64,000 nt of DNA, taken from the NCBI RefSeq assembly GCF_002994745.2, contig NC_037091.1, forward strand, positions 37,585,612-37,649,611, read 5' to 3'. This document shows positions 23,101 to 35,024 of this stretch, piece after piece (position 1 is the stretch's first letter; each line of letters begins with the position of its first letter). The notes beneath the pieces were generated by a model. The model was not told the DNA's origin. It did not search any database and saw nothing but the letters and a program-made list of their open reading frames with translations. The DNA comes from Rosa chinensis (taxonomy: Eukaryota > Streptophyta > Magnoliopsida > Rosales > Rosaceae). Made by a program: the position numbers and the translations under genes.

Positions 23101-24618
23101 TGGATCCTAGATTTAAGTTATTTGCTATTGGAGAATGGTTAAAATGCATGGGTATTGATCAGCCTGATATTGATAGAAAATTGTTAGAGTTAAGAACTGA
23201 ATTGCAAGCTCTTTATGAAACATATAAGAAGAATATTGTGTCGGATGTAGCACCTAGGCAATCTGAAAATTTAACTTCTTCAACCTCTAGTGCTCCGGGT
23301 TCTATAGCATTGCCTATTGTTGGTAATTCCTCAATGCAAAGTTTGAAAAAGGGCAAAGGTATCATCTTCATATACTTCCTCTGCGACTTCTAATGATTTA
23401 CAAATGTACTATGATTTGCCAACTATTGAAGTTGATGATGATAATCAATTTAGTGTCTTGGCTTGGTGGAAATCAAATGAACCATTATACCCTATAGTTT
23501 CTCGCATGGCTAGAGATTTGCTAACAATTCCAGCTTCTACTATAGCTTCGGAGTCATGTTTTAGTGCAGGAGGTAGAATTGTATATGAGAAAAGGGCTTG
23601 CTTGAGTCCAAATACAATAGAGGCATTGATTTGCTTGAAAGATTGGAGTTTATCAAAATCAAGGATGCAAGAGGCTCAGTGTGAAATGTAGCTAGCTGAA
23701 GAAAGGAGACTCATTAGGGAAGCACGACCAGATTGGATGGGAAATAGTGAAGATGAAGCTGGAAATGAATCTGATAGTGATTCTGGAAATGAGTCTAGTG
23801 GACAAGTACATTGTTTTTGGTTCATTGCTCCTATTTTTTTATGCTTCAGTTTACCAAAACATGTTTGCTGGTTCTTTAAATCTCTATTTAAATGTGCAGG
23901 TACCAATATCAGTTGAATCCCATGAGTTATCAACAAATCTGCAGCCTTAATTTTCAAGGTCAGTAGAGAAGCAGAAACTCTCATACATTCTTAAGTTGAA
24001 TCCCATGTATTTTTTTTAACAAATCTGCAGGCGGCAGCCTTGAGTTGAATCCCATGTATTTTTTTAACGATTTTTATGTGCTTTGACATACATTCTTGGT
24101 GGAAATTAGATGCTTGATTGGAGAGTATCTTACTCTATTTATGTTTGATAACCAAGGGACAATTTTTAAACTCCCTGTACCAATTATGCAGGACTGCAGG
24201 CATATGATAAAAGGGAAGAGTAAAGAAGCTTTCATTGCATTTAGAGAAGCATTGAAGTCCAAGTTCGCTGCATATAAGTTGTATTAATAATTTGCTTTTG
24301 TTCTAAGTTGTAATTGGGAATGTTCCTATACTTTGTATTCTCCGTCTTTTTATTTAAATACATTAAATCGGGCGTGGGGATGAGCCTCCCAACTAGGTTG
24401 GGTTCCAAACCCCTTAAAAAAAAATATCACATCTTTAAAACTTCTTTTGTTAATAAAGCTCGGCCCGGCCCGTAAATACGAGGGCTACCTTGCCCAGCCC
24501 GAAAAAGCCCGCCTTATAGGGCCGGGCTTGGATCTTGGCATTTATAATAAAGTCCGGCCCGGCCCGCTATTTTTAGAAAAGGTAATGAGGCCTGGCCCGG
24601 CCCGTTGACGACCCCTAG
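20155..24618 (+). mobile_element. hAT transposon (Ac-like, nearly full length)
   Basis: Ends AGGGGTCATCATTTAGCCC (left) and, as reverse complement, CTAGGGGTCGTCAACGGGCC (right). It is flanked by 8-bp near-duplicates GCGGATCT (20147-20154) and TCGGATCT (24619-24626). Both ends carry many copies of the subterminal word GGGCCGGGC / GCCCGGCCC (20170-20330, 24460-24605), typical binding-site arrays of hAT transposases. The interior has a leader with probable introns (20500-21760) and a transposase reading frame at 21768-23690. An (AT)n run is at about 20350-20375. Confidence 0.85.
21768..23690 (+). pseudogene. hAT transposase (BED zinc finger, RICESLEEPER-like), one frameshift
   Basis: First frame 21768-23393 (541 residues). 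N-terminal BED zinc finger at about residues 25-78 (CGVCKTLLRG ... TSHLRRHLQIH). The RNase-H-fold catalytic core includes LTSDVWSS, SLDNATNND and RCFAHILNLIVQDGL. The region after VVRSMN is shortened and altered before DVPHRWNSIYELLE, so a short internal deletion is likely. The frame is lost near 23358-23361 by a single-base change. The next frame continues VSSSYTSSATSNDL and holds the hAT C-terminal dimerisation domain at about 23450-23680 (FSVLAWWKSNEPLYPIVSRM, then SESCFSAGGRIV). A stop at 23688-23690 may be slightly early, as coding-like sequence EERRLIREARPDWMG follows. It is close to functional but not intact as read. Confidence 0.88.
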
Positions 24619-25615
24619 TCGGATCTTCCCAAATCAAAATCCGAACCTTCCAAAATTTTGAAAATTCCAATTAATATCCAAACCTCCTCCAATTTTCACC
24701 AAACACCTATCTATAAATTAGTAATAACAAGTACTATCGAAGAGACCAAAACAACTCACCAGAAACCGTCGGACGCGTCCTCACGCGCCGCCGGTCAACC
24801 ACCATATCTGGCTACAAAATTTTACCAGCATCATCAACTCAACATTCTAAGCGTCTTTGTCAACTACAACAAATCCAGAAAACGACTAGAAGTATCTCAA
24901 CAATTAAGGAGAAGTTTGAACCCGAATTGTGAATAGTAACCCAGAATTTCAAATCTTCGATTCTTCCTTCTCGCGTCAAATCGTTATAAAATACTTGGGG
25001 AGCATCATCTACGTCCCAAGGTGCTTCCAAAGAACCTAACTTGATCGTCTGGGGTGGTCGGAATCAGAAGAAACCGGCGTTGACCTCAATCTACTACAGT
25101 GACCGTCCTCTTTTTCTCTTTGCTGCACCTTCCACAGTTCATATTAAGCTACCAAACGAACCCAGAAATGAAGAGAAGGAAGAGTGCTTTCCAACGACAT
25201 CTTATACGTCAAAATCCGTTGTCGGATGAAGGAGTTATGGCCGGAAGAAGGTGAAGAGGTCGGAGAGGAAGAGAGAATCGGGGAGAGAGAAGAGAGAGAG
25301 AGCTCGGTAAGTTTCTGAAAATGGAAACTTACTACAGTAACTCGGCTATTTATAGAAAATTATCATGAATAGTACTTTAGTATTTTGGACATAACTTTCG
25401 CATACGAACTCCGATTTTTATGTACCACATATGCACGTGCTCGGTTTAACGTCCTCTACAACTTTTATGTAGGTCTCAAATTTTGACTCGAACAAAAAGT
25501 CAACTTTTAGGGCCCCCTAAAATGTCGAAACGGAGCCAAAAAGTAAATGTAAATGTCGTTTACCGATCGAAAGACTCGTAAACTGGTAAATTTAGGTTCG
25601 GGACGTTACATTTTG

Positions 25616-27616
25616 GCTTTGAACCTTCCTTAGTGAAACACCATCGGATTTACTAGCTAATTCGTGAACGTGATGTCTTGAACTATTCAGCCATTTATGT
25701 AAACCAAGACAATAGTATTCACACAATATCTTTTCATACACATCTAGTTGTACGGTTGTGTCCTTCCGACCATGGACAACACCCGATATTCATGAGTGCT
25801 TTAGAGAATTCAGCCTTAAAAAATTCTCATAGAAACAGCCTCATTTCACACTCATATAGGTGGCTTCCTATGAAGAGTATCCTTCTATACCCCACTTGAA
25901 AATTCAAGCTATAGGAACCATTAAAATCAAAGCTTACCCTAACTCATTTATGCATTGTTTCATCATAATAGGAAATGGGAATGAGATTTTATCTCCACAA
26001 TGCTACTTCAAGATCATCCACCATTTAGTTGTCCCTTTGAACCTAGATCTTGGGATCTTCAATCAACTAGGTTGGGTATCCATGATGGCGACTTTATATT
26101 TTAGGCTTATATCCCATTCCTTTCGATGATCAACTTACTCTCTAGTCAAATTTCAATACAAATAATTGGGCCCACTTGTTTGACTATAACTTCATTCCAA
26201 ATCAAATTCAATACATGAAAATTAATTCCATTCGAGAGTAGTTGTTACCAAGTCAAGTCTTCGGTACACCAATTGGTCGAGACTCACTACTTGTATTGAC
26301 TAAAATTCATTTAGCCACACCCCCACAATTTAGAGGTACTTTCTTTATAATTAGCAAAGCATCTCTCTACGAATCTGTGGTACTTATGAACTATTTAGCG
26401 GAGCGTCCTCCATAGTTTTGTAAGACTTAAGACCACTAATCACCAGATATGTTATTCTCTTGTTCTTTCAAAAGAACGTTCCCTTTATCTTCTTTAATGG
26501 AGATTTAATTTTACAGATAGTTCAGTAACTACCCCCACAATTCTCTCATTATCATGAGTAATATTAATATCAATAGAATATCTGGTATATCTCTTAAGAA
26601 GTAGAAACCTTGAATGTGCTCACCACCATTACAGTTCTTACTTTGATGGTTTCATCACAAGTTACTTTCTTTATTGAAAGTCTTCGTAGTTAAAATGTAA
26701 ACAAGAAATCATTTATGCTGGAAACATGAGTTTGCTTCTTGTTTACAAAGTTATCAATTATCGCCTTTGTAATATACAATGCTACACACATATACAAGAT
26801 TGCAATTAATTTTATGCTTAATTGCACTATAGCAGTTTGAATATATATTATCAATTTATCATATGAAATTATCATAAACAGTTGTAGTTGTACATATGCA
26901 CATGACTTAATCGGTCAAGAACAAAATTGATAATTATAATACTTAACCACATCCGTACAAGGAAGCAAAAATTGCATCTTTAAGATTTTCCACCCATCGT
27001 GACTGTTCAGAAAGTCACAGGTTCTGTCTATTTGCATCATCAAATGCAAACCATCACAATAATCAACAATTTTCAAATCAGCAGCATATATCTAAACGTA
27101 TTTAATTAACAGTTCACATTGATTGAATGAGTATATAAAATGCAATAGCAGTTACATGTCTTGTGGCAGATACTGCCATGAATGTCTAAAGAAGTAATAA
27201 GACAAAACATTCAATTCCAAAGAGTATTAAAATGTTTTCATGCAGAACATGCAATTCAAATAGGCATATAAGATTGCATAAAGATTAAAATAATCGTTCG
27301 AACTGCATATGTATATAACTGTAGATACGATACATATATATAGTATCAGACCCATTTTTTCCTTCTGCATATGAATTTACACAGCATTTCCTTTTATAAA
27401 TTCCAGTAGTTATTGGACAGTTTTAAACCATCGAAAGATGCAAGGTCCCAGACTTATATATAATCGAAACAACAACCACTTGCAGACATGTAGTAAAGAT
27501 GCAATTACCAATATTATCAAAGTTGAATGTTAAACTAGATGGTAATGCAAGTCCAGGTACGTATAGATATCGAAACAAAGATATAGCAAATGACCAAACC
27601 GATTTCGTCTTAAGAT
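25616..27616. other. Non-coding interior of the LTR retrotransposon
   Basis: About 2 kb between the solo LTR and the high-end LTR. It has only short frames and no recognisable retroelement domain, which fits a non-autonomous element with a non-coding interior. Confidence 0.55.
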
Positions 27617-28062
27617 TGTTGGAAAATATGATGGTCTAATCGCTATATTTATAATAAAATCAAGAAACATTTATGTAGATAAATTTAACCAAAATAAAAC
27701 TGATAAAAGTTAGAAAAACCTTAAATAATTTGGTCGAGTCTAGAACTTGGTTCTATGTCCTTAAGACGAAATTGCCTCCTCATCGGTACTTAAAGGTTCT
27801 AATGGCAAACGTCTCCCAGGATACAACGACCTTCTTCTTGTGGTATTCAAGAAGTTATTTTCAGAATATGGTGTAACAAGTGTTTTATAGATGTAAGGTG
27901 ACTTTTGGACGAGAGATGACTTTTCACCAAAAGTTATCTTTTGTGATTGGCCATGATTTCTCATTGCGTAGTCATTTACAAATATTCAACTTCACACCTC
28001 TTCACTAATTATTCATCCACAAATTATGGAAAATAAAATACTTAATATTAAATTTTCCAACA
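27617..28062 (-). repeat. LTR of the retrotransposon (high end)
   Basis: 446 bp, highly similar to 17638-18206 but lacking about 120 bp in the middle. It is followed directly by the target duplication CCTCT and GT47 coding sequence. Confidence 0.85.
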
Positions 28063-29343
28063 CCTCTCTCATTGCTAGTTCCTTGGCCCTTGCGATTCCG
28101 AGCAAGGTTTTCTCAATGCTGACTTCATTCAAATCTGTTGCATCCTTAACCGGAACAAACACCGAATACTTGGTGTGATTCTTTGGTAGATGCCATAAGT
28201 ATTGGGTATAAGCGCTACCTGGATGAAAGAAAACGGGGATACAACCAGCTAGGAAAGAGTCAAAAGCGGATTTCCTAGCGTATGAATCCCCTGTAGGCTG
28301 CAAGCAATAGACTGATCTTTGAAACACCCTCATAATTGTAACAGGTTGAGCACAATTGTTCCGGCCTTAATTGCAATCTAGTAACTTGCAAGTACTTGAA
28401 GCTTGGCACTGTTCAATAAGTTTACCCCGAATTGAAGTTTCTAGCTCAGGCCTCGGTCCCCCAACAAAAGCAAACAAGTAAGGCCTTTCTTGTTTTCTCA
28501 TTTTGTTCTGCCATTGTAACACCTCACTGTCCTTTGCAGGGTGAAAGCCTGTAGGATATGGTATAGCAATATAATTTGTCCATGAGCTTCCTTCAATTGA
28601 CAACAGTCATATTCTTAGACTCTGGCAAGAAGCGGAATTTACTACCCCAATCAGTATTGTGGTCTGTTTTCCTTCTGAAATCCCATGAAATCCTCCCAAC
28701 AACAAAAAATGGTCTCTGCCCCACATTTTCTTCCATTCGGGTCTTCTCGAGACCCACTTAACAAAGTCTAAACTGAAAGAGTCTCTTGCAGTGAGGTTGG
28801 GATCCCACAAATGGAGATTGTCCTTGAGGCCAGCATAAATCGTATATAAATGGCCGAAGCCAGAGTGGAGTTGTTTGTCAAGCATTCATACTGCTTCATC
28901 TTGTTGTGGAATATGACATCTAATGAGAACTGTTTTGTGGAGTACCAACTTTCGTTGGCTAAAGCCCCTTCAGAGTTGTTTATTTCTGGACCAAAACCGA
29001 AATTCTCCAAGTATGGACACATGTTGTGCTTGTCACTCCCTTGAGTTAGAGACTTACAATTGTCGAGGAAGTCCTTGCTGAATTTGTCAGGAAGATCACC
29101 CTGGATATATATGTAACGACCAAAGCATGAATATGTGGTAGATTGCTTAGCTTCAGAAATGGTCTTGTTTTTGGGAATACCAATTGGTTGAATTTGTGTA
29201 TTCACAAAGAGAATGGCTCCATTGTTGACACCCGGAAAACTAGTTGAATAATCACAACGAAGCAACAGAAAACAAAATATAGAGGAGATGAGAATACCAA
29301 ACCAGATTTCTTGAGAGCACTTTCCGGCGACTGGTTTCCCCAT

Positions 29344-30485
29344 TTTAGCAGATCTTTGAGTTTACCGTAGAGTATGTCGACTGAATAACTGGAGTGTAAA
29401 ACCAGAAATAGATGGTTTTAACCTTGTCCGTAAAGGAGAAGAATATCTCTGGTGATTAATATTGACTTTCCTTCTATTTTTATGAGTAGCAACCTAAAGT
29501 TATAAACTAAGTAACAAATCTCTGTTACTGATTCACTCCATTTTCTACCTGAGCTTTCTATTTTCTCGCTAAATGCTTTTGGAGTTTTGGATCCTCTAAT
29601 TAATCACTCCCAGATTTTTTTGCCGTTTAACTTTTCTCTTATTTTGCTGGAGGCTCTTCTTCCATTTTCTTTCTCACACAGTTAAAGTTGGGAGTTGGGA
29701 CCGTAAATTGGAGAAAGTTACATTGTCAACATAGAGTTGCTTTCTCCCTTGTAAATTTTAGGATCTCTTTCCTCTTAAGTCCTGGAAGCCAAGTGTTTAG
29801 CCTTGGGTTAATCACTTCTATGTACGGTTCACAAAGTAAAATTACACTAAACCATTACTATTGAAGTCAGAAAAGACATTTTAGTGAACCAATAAATATC
29901 TAATACAACACTTCTGATAGTGGAACCTTAGGAGAAAAAAAAAAGGGGCACTATGAATGAATTGGACTTCTATTGCATCTTCATCAATCATTAATGTTGA
30001 CACCAAAGGGAACAAAAATAGGAGAAGTCTGGAATGAACCAAAAGATTTGTAGACCAGCAGATGCCGTCTGTTTTTCTGTTAGACTGACCAGGTCAACTC
30101 ACATAGGACAAGTTAGATGAAACTGTAAAGTATGATGTTACACAGGGGCTTTTAGGGGAGAAGGACATAGGCGGTTGCGTCGAGGAGGAGAGAAGTTTGC
30201 AAAGACTAAAAATAGTTTGATCGATTTTGGGTCCTTGATCTTACTCTGAAGTAGAAGAAGAATCACCCAGACACTGAGAAAGTTTTGAGGTTATTCACAG
30301 TCCAAGTTTGCTTTGCTGCCATTTGTGGATGCATGTCAATGTCATCTTCTTGGAAACCAAGCATCAATTCTATCTGAATTGGATTCTTCTGCTGTAAATT
30401 TAGGATCTTTAAATACTGTTTCGGATATGGAAGGTGCTTATCTGTGTATTGTTCATTGGATTTTATTTTTATTTTTATTTTTCAG
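29344..30485. other. Upstream region of pseudogene C; no resident gene seen
   Basis: Starts with the former 5' leader and promoter of pseudogene C. At about 30290-30440 an open stretch (SILSELDSSAVNLGSLNT) ends at a possible GT donor and may be a captured exon. I do not recognise its family. Confidence 0.35.
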
Positions 30486-30775
30486 GCCCTTCCTTTATAC
30501 CTTGATGAAATCTTTGACATTGTTGTTGCCGTTTTGCTGTCTATAACATTTGTTCTACTTTTCAGAGAGGTATTTTTGCTTACTAGATTTATCATAAGCT
30601 CATTGAGATGCAATGGGATATTGGGATTGCGATTGACTTGTGACTTGCCATTCTGGGTTAGATTATTCCACAAGCTATATGCTCAAGATATGGGCTTTCT
30701 GTTGCTTTAAATTTTGTTTGGCTTGTTGGCATTCTGATGATCATCTGCTATCCAATCGCCTACCCAATTAGAAAA
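30486..30775 (+). pseudogene. DUF21/CNNM-type membrane protein gene fragment (two exons)
   Basis: Exons 30486-30569 and 30662-30775, both with clean splice borders and no stop. They read ALPLYLDEIFDIVVAVLLS, then ITFVLLFRE, then IIPQAICSRYGLSVALNFVW and ILMIICYPIAYPIRK. This is the transmembrane DUF21 region of plant CorC/CNNM-like transporters (family pattern ALPIYLD ... GEVIPQAICTRYGL ... YPIAYPIGK). The CBS domains and the start of the gene are absent, so it is a fragment. The small spliced piece with retained introns, close to Helitron-like termini, suggests transposon capture rather than an old resident gene. Confidence 0.8.
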
Positions 30776-31690
30776 GTAATGCGCCTTCATTGACTTACCA
30801 ACACAGGTGGAAATCCATATATCTTCTCTTCTCCAACCAAAATCAAACTAAATAACAATATTTAAAATCCATCTGCATAACAACAATGACAGAGCCAGAG
30901 TCGCCGGTATTTAGGCTGATTAATGGTTGATTGATCCCGGGATTGGTTTGCTCTCTCTGCTTTTAATCAGTTGTAAAGGGGAAAAGATATCGCGGAAGGC
31001 AGATGTTTATGAGGCAGCTTCTATAGGAAGCTGGGTTCGGAGATAAATACTAGCAAGCCCTCCTCATTTTACATCACGGTACAGAAACACACTTCACGTC
31101 TTAGTAAGGGTCAACAAAAAGTATCCAAATTCTGAAGCGGTGAATTGGCCACGTCAGTGGGGCCCCTTTAGTCTACAAAACTTTTGGTTCATTCCAACCT
31201 ACTCCACAAAAATATTCTTCTTTTAAAACGCTGAGCTAAAAGAATGAAAACTTCATTGTAAATGTAAGTATATATTTGAGAGATGACTGTGATCTAAAGA
31301 TTTTTTATTTCTCTTTTTATTTAAAAAAAAAACGAGTTAATGTTTCTTTGGCAAAACTGTCATTATCCCATAGTTTCTTTCTACACAAGTCACATAATTT
31401 GGATACTACATTAGGCAATTAATGACATTATGTCCTTCTTTCCAATGGTGGAATATTCAACTCATATAATTATTCTCAAAAAAAAAAAAACATATAAATT
31501 ATGAGTTATTTGTTTGGAATGAGAATAATTATGCTTTAATGGCCTTCCTAGTCTCCGACACATAACAATCATTATCTATGTAATTGATGCACTTTTTTCC
31601 AGTTTTGATTTGGTATACTTAATTAATTAATAAGATCTGTCTGAAGAATTTATATTAGTAATTTAGTACTATTTCAATGAAGAAAAAACC
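30776..31690. other. AT-rich spacer, nothing recognised
   Basis: No coding exon, RNA gene or clear repeat boundary seen. It contains poly-A and poly-T runs. Confidence 0.4.
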
Positions 31691-32949
31691 TGGATAAAAG
31701 AAATAGCATTGGGAGAGAAGAATATGATAACTCTCCCCCGTGGAACCCTAGCAGCGCCGACTGGAGGCGCAGAGCATGAAGACAGCTGTCCTTTCCGCCC
31801 GTGTATAGCTCGCCAAACTCGCTCCGGCATCAGCTTTCTCCCTACGGTCTTTTTATGGCCGGTCTTGGCTCCGATTCTGATCGGACATATCCAATTTCTT
31901 ACTGCATATCTGATTCTGAGGGAGAAGGATTTAGCTGATGAGTGCTTGACCTTTTGGGATGACAATGGTGGGACGACATATGCTATTTCGATGTGGTGTC
32001 CTGACAATTTGGCTCGACAGCGGAGTGTTGATGTTGGTGGAATCGATATGTGGTATATCCCTGGTTTTGATGCCTCGACTGCCGAGCTTAGGTTGCGACT
32101 GTCAGGTTGTGGTGGCAATGACGACCTAGTTTGGATGGAAATCTGGTTGAGGAAGAAAGCAGTGTGGAAGATCGCCGATGTTGCAGGAGGAACCTGGCTG
32201 AGGATGGAGGTTGAGATGAGTGGCGGCGCTAGACTGGGTGCCGAGGCTGATTTTGGGTTGTTAAAAGGTTAGGTGCCCAGAGCATTTGGGTAGCCCAATT
32301 TCTATCAAAGGTCAACAGGTGCATTTTATGCCTGGGATATATTCTCACATTTGGGCTCTCCTGTAATGCACCTAGCTGCAATGATTATGAGATTGTTGGA
32401 GAAAAACGTTGAGCAACCAAAGAGGAAGAGCGGCCGTATTGTGGGTAATTTGAATGAGTTGCCTTATGGTACGGCGGGGACGAGCAAGACTGCGAAAAGT
32501 GATACTGACTTAGGCGCGAAGACTACAACTAGGAGCCGAGAGACCAACCTGATGCCGAGATTGTTGGCTACTGCAGAGGTTGAAGATGGTGCTGGTTCCA
32601 ACCCTAAAGGGGAGGGACTAGCACCGCTTTAAGTTCTCTAAGCTTTTAGACATTTTGGAATCAAGCCTTTTGAAGTAGGGGTAATTTCTATAGGCTTTTC
32701 TAAGACGTTTCTAGTTGATATTTGTACCACAATTGCGTGATTGGCAGATTAGACTAGATGGATATTTCTTCCTTAGAGAGCGAGACTACTATTGCTTAGT
32801 TTAGGCTTGCTGTTCAGCGAGCGTCCCTTTAGATTTTAATGAGTTTAGAGTGGTACATTTTTGCAAAGTTTGTAATCTTCTATGGTCATTTCTGTCAAAT
32901 TTTTTGATTTTGGCTAACAAAACTCTTTTCTCTTAATAATAGTATAGAT
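31690..32949. other. Probable transposable-element sequence, class uncertain
   Basis: A GC-richer block open in several frames (31709-32272 and 32351-32632 on plus, 31669-32118 on minus) without a recognisable domain. Its right end (CTTAATAATAGTATAGA, about 32930-32949), read on the minus strand, is TCTATACTATTATTAAG, a Helitron-type 5' terminus. I found no matching CTAG/hairpin end to its left. It may be a Helitron on the minus strand or a LINE ORF1 remnant. Confidence 0.4.
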
Positions 32950-33195
32950 AGGATAATATACTATGGGTGAGGATAACTAAATTTTTGTTGTGGTTGACAA
33001 ACTCTGTTCTTTTTATTTTTATTTTATTTTTTTATTTTTTATTTATTATTTATTCTGGACGACAGTGTAACTCTCCACCCCTGATGTCAATGAGATTTGA
33101 ACCCGTGACCTCCACCATGTTAGCTAGATTAGCTAACCAACACGTCACTGCTCACCGACGACAAACTCTGTTATCTTAATAATAGTATAGATTTC
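32920..33195 (-). repeat. Two tandem Helitron-like 5' termini
   Basis: The minus-strand sequence TCTATACTATTATTAAG occurs twice, near 32949 and near 33190. Each copy is followed by a similar A/G-rich stretch (AGAGTTTTGTTAGCC-like and AGAGTTTGTCAACC-like). The SINE at 33009-33159 later split the second one. Stacked termini of this kind arise when Helitrons insert beside each other. Confidence 0.5.
33009..33159 (-). mobile_element. tRNA-derived SINE (copy 2)
   Basis: Flanked by the 13-bp direct repeat GACAAACTCTGTT (32996-33008, 33160-33172). On the minus strand it has an A-box-like GAGCAGTGACGTGTTGG, a B-box-like GGGTTCAAATCTC, and a long A/T-rich tail. It differs from the SINE family of copies 1 and 3. 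Confidence 0.75.
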
Positions 33196-33260
33196 ATTTA
33201 AAAAAAAATAGTATAGATAAATAAATAAGACTTTTTGGTCTATAAAGATTTTCTTAAGAG

Positions 33261-35024
33261 AGATTCTTAGGTAGGGCATGTATGCCACGTGGCGGTACGT
33301 CCAGCCAATCAATCATTGCATATGTAGAGGGATGTTTTGGATATTTCAATGTAATTAAACATGGGTAATTTTGGAATACAATTAAAAAATAGAGAAACAT
33401 GATTAGCTGAACGTACCACATGACTGATATGTTTGCCCTATGATAACTCATAACTTCATACATTTTTATACCCTTAAATGTAGGATTCTAGGCGTAGTTC
33501 TTGTCATTTTTGAGTCATTTACTTTGTGTCTGTGTTTTGTAGGTTAAATTGGAGAAAAGAAAGATTTGGAGCTTAAAGTTAAACGCAGGATTGAAAGGGT
33601 GCTTGCTATCCTGAGTGTCCATAATTGTCTCTGCTTTGCGTCAACTTCACAGATTAAACTGTACCTTCTCACAAGGAACTAGCAGGCGAGCCTTATACCA
33701 TTGGAAAGATACGGATGTTAGTTTTCTGAGGAATTTTACGGAAGTGGATTCGCATTCTCGTGGAGGAAGTTATGATGATTTAAGTGAACCTAGTTCGGGA
33801 AGGCAGATTCTGACTGATTTTCGGAATCTGACTTGTGAGGCCCAAGTCCGTTGTTCTTAGCACTTGAATGGAACAAGGCTGAACGTGTTTGACATATTTG
33901 GAGTAATTTCTTGCATTGACTTTAATAACCCTGCGTTTCTTTAGAGAGAAGAAAGCTATTCCAAGTTGGACTAGAAGACCTAAGAAGCCCAAGTCAAGTA
34001 GGATTTGGGAGGGACATAGAAGGCAGAAAACCTAGAACGTCTAGAGACACAAGAGACAACATATTCCGCAGAGAACAAGAAGAAGAGAAGCTCTCACCAT
34101 CGCTGGACCCGAGTTCCTCAATTCTTCCATTGTTTGTTTCATGTTTTCTTTGATTCTAGTCATGTTTTTCATAGTTATGGATTGCTAAACTTCTAAGCTA
34201 TGGCTGAGATGAAGCCCCTAGTATGACTATTCTATTTGTTTAGTTGGTTTGCTATTGAATTTCTGGATTTCTATGTTAAACTCTTAATCACCGTTTTAAT
34301 AGAACTTCTATTCAAAATCTTTGCTCGGGATCAATAAGACCTAGGTTTTGTTTATGAGTTATTTGGTTGGAAAATATGATGCTTGATCAATGAGTAGATG
34401 TTTTCTAGGGTGCCAAAAGATAATTCAATCTTGTGATTAAAGAGTTGTGAATTAAGAATACAAGTGTTTGATCATAGTCGATATTCTTGTTTGCATGATT
34501 TCCTAGTTCTTTTGTGCTTAATGGAGTTGAACATGTTTGCTTGAACCTGATCATTTAGTGAAGTAAATTATAGTTTGGCTACTTGAGTTCTATACATGAT
34601 CAATAAGTTGGAATTCATAGGTTAGGAGGACTTTGGCATATGTCCGGGATCAACAAGGCTTATGTACGGAAATCTTTAGCATGAAATCTAGGTGTTCAAT
34701 TGTTATCAACTAGAGAATCGGATAGAAGTATTAGGTGGTCGATTCAATGCTTCAGCATCTTCATAATCTGTTTTTAAACTCTAAAGAATCTCATTACTCA
34801 TTCTTGTCATTAATTTCAGTTTTTCTTTCTTTAATTTTCTGTTTAAACCTCAATCACATCATAAAAATCAGTTTGTTTCACTTAAGTATAGCACATTTGT
34901 CATAGCAAAATTGTTTCAATCAGTCATTGAGGGAATGACCTCGTGCTTGCACATCTATTCTACAATTGATTCGTGCACTTGCGAGTACTAAATTAAAATT
35001 GACAACACCCTACCTAAGAATTTC
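33261..35024. repeat. Repeat region with inverted ends and gypsy-LTR-like right part
   Basis: The left end has GATTCTTAGGTAGGG and the right end has CCCTACCTAAGAAT, an inverted pair. The right part near 34930-35000 (ACCTCGTGCTTGCAC ... TTGCGAGTACTAAATT) resembles the ends of plant Ty3/gypsy LTRs. A TIR element invaded by a solo LTR would explain both, but I could not find the inner junctions. No gene seen. Confidence 0.35.

Larger units (their letters stand above)
18321..25610 (-). repeat. Solo LTR, copy 1 (interrupted by a hAT transposon)
   Basis: Begins TGACAGGACCCG and ends GGACGTTACA, flanked by TTTTG on both sides (18316-18320, 25611-25615). Without the hAT insert it is about 2.8 kb, matching the copy at 50707-53556 in order and content. 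No internal retroelement coding region is attached, so it is read as a solo LTR. A TATA box on the minus strand (CTATAAATAGCC, about 25345-25360), about 250 bp inside the high end, indicates that the LTR reads on the minus strand and starts TGTAACGTCCCG in its own sense. It contains the hairpin array at 19001-19310. Confidence 0.78.
17638..28062 (-). mobile_element. LTR retrotransposon inside GT47 pseudogene, host of nested insertions
   Basis: Flanked by the 5-bp target duplication CCTCT (17633-17637, 28063-28067). Its LTRs start TGTTGGAAAATATG and end AATTTTCCAACA on the plus strand. Internal sequence is 18207-18320 plus 25616-27616 (about 2.1 kb) once the nested solo LTR is removed, and I found no gag, protease, integrase or RT in it. 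A G-rich tract (TGTGGGGGAT on the minus strand, 18207-18216) next to the low-end LTR looks like a polypurine tract, so the element probably reads on the minus strand, like the gene it broke. It is a non-autonomous or eroded element, superfamily unassigned. Confidence 0.85.
17415..29343 (-). pseudogene. GT47 galactosyltransferase pseudogene C, split by an LTR retrotransposon
   Basis: The N-terminal part is at 28063-29343 and the C-terminal part at 17415-17637; the two match contiguous GT47 sequence across the insertion. The right piece ends in AMRE and the left piece resumes with EEVIRLIPNLVY, sharing the duplicated CCTCT. The N-terminal part starts with MGKPVAGKCSQEIWFGIL (anchor) and keeps CFGRYIYIQGDLP and NESWYSTKQFSLDVIFHNK. 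There is a frameshift near 28845 (after ASAIYI), another near 28690 (after GRDHFL), damage at about 28605 and a stop at 28367 inside the Cys-rich loop. The C-terminus is altered to NVSREKKLIE. It is most similar to copy D in the anchor and in the ARDSF and EWKKMWGRDHF blocks. It was functional once and is now dead. Confidence 0.9.

Noticed and set aside
31709..32272. 187-codon plus-strand open frame
   Set aside because: Open in the opposite strand as well, no domain, biased composition; more likely part of a mobile element.
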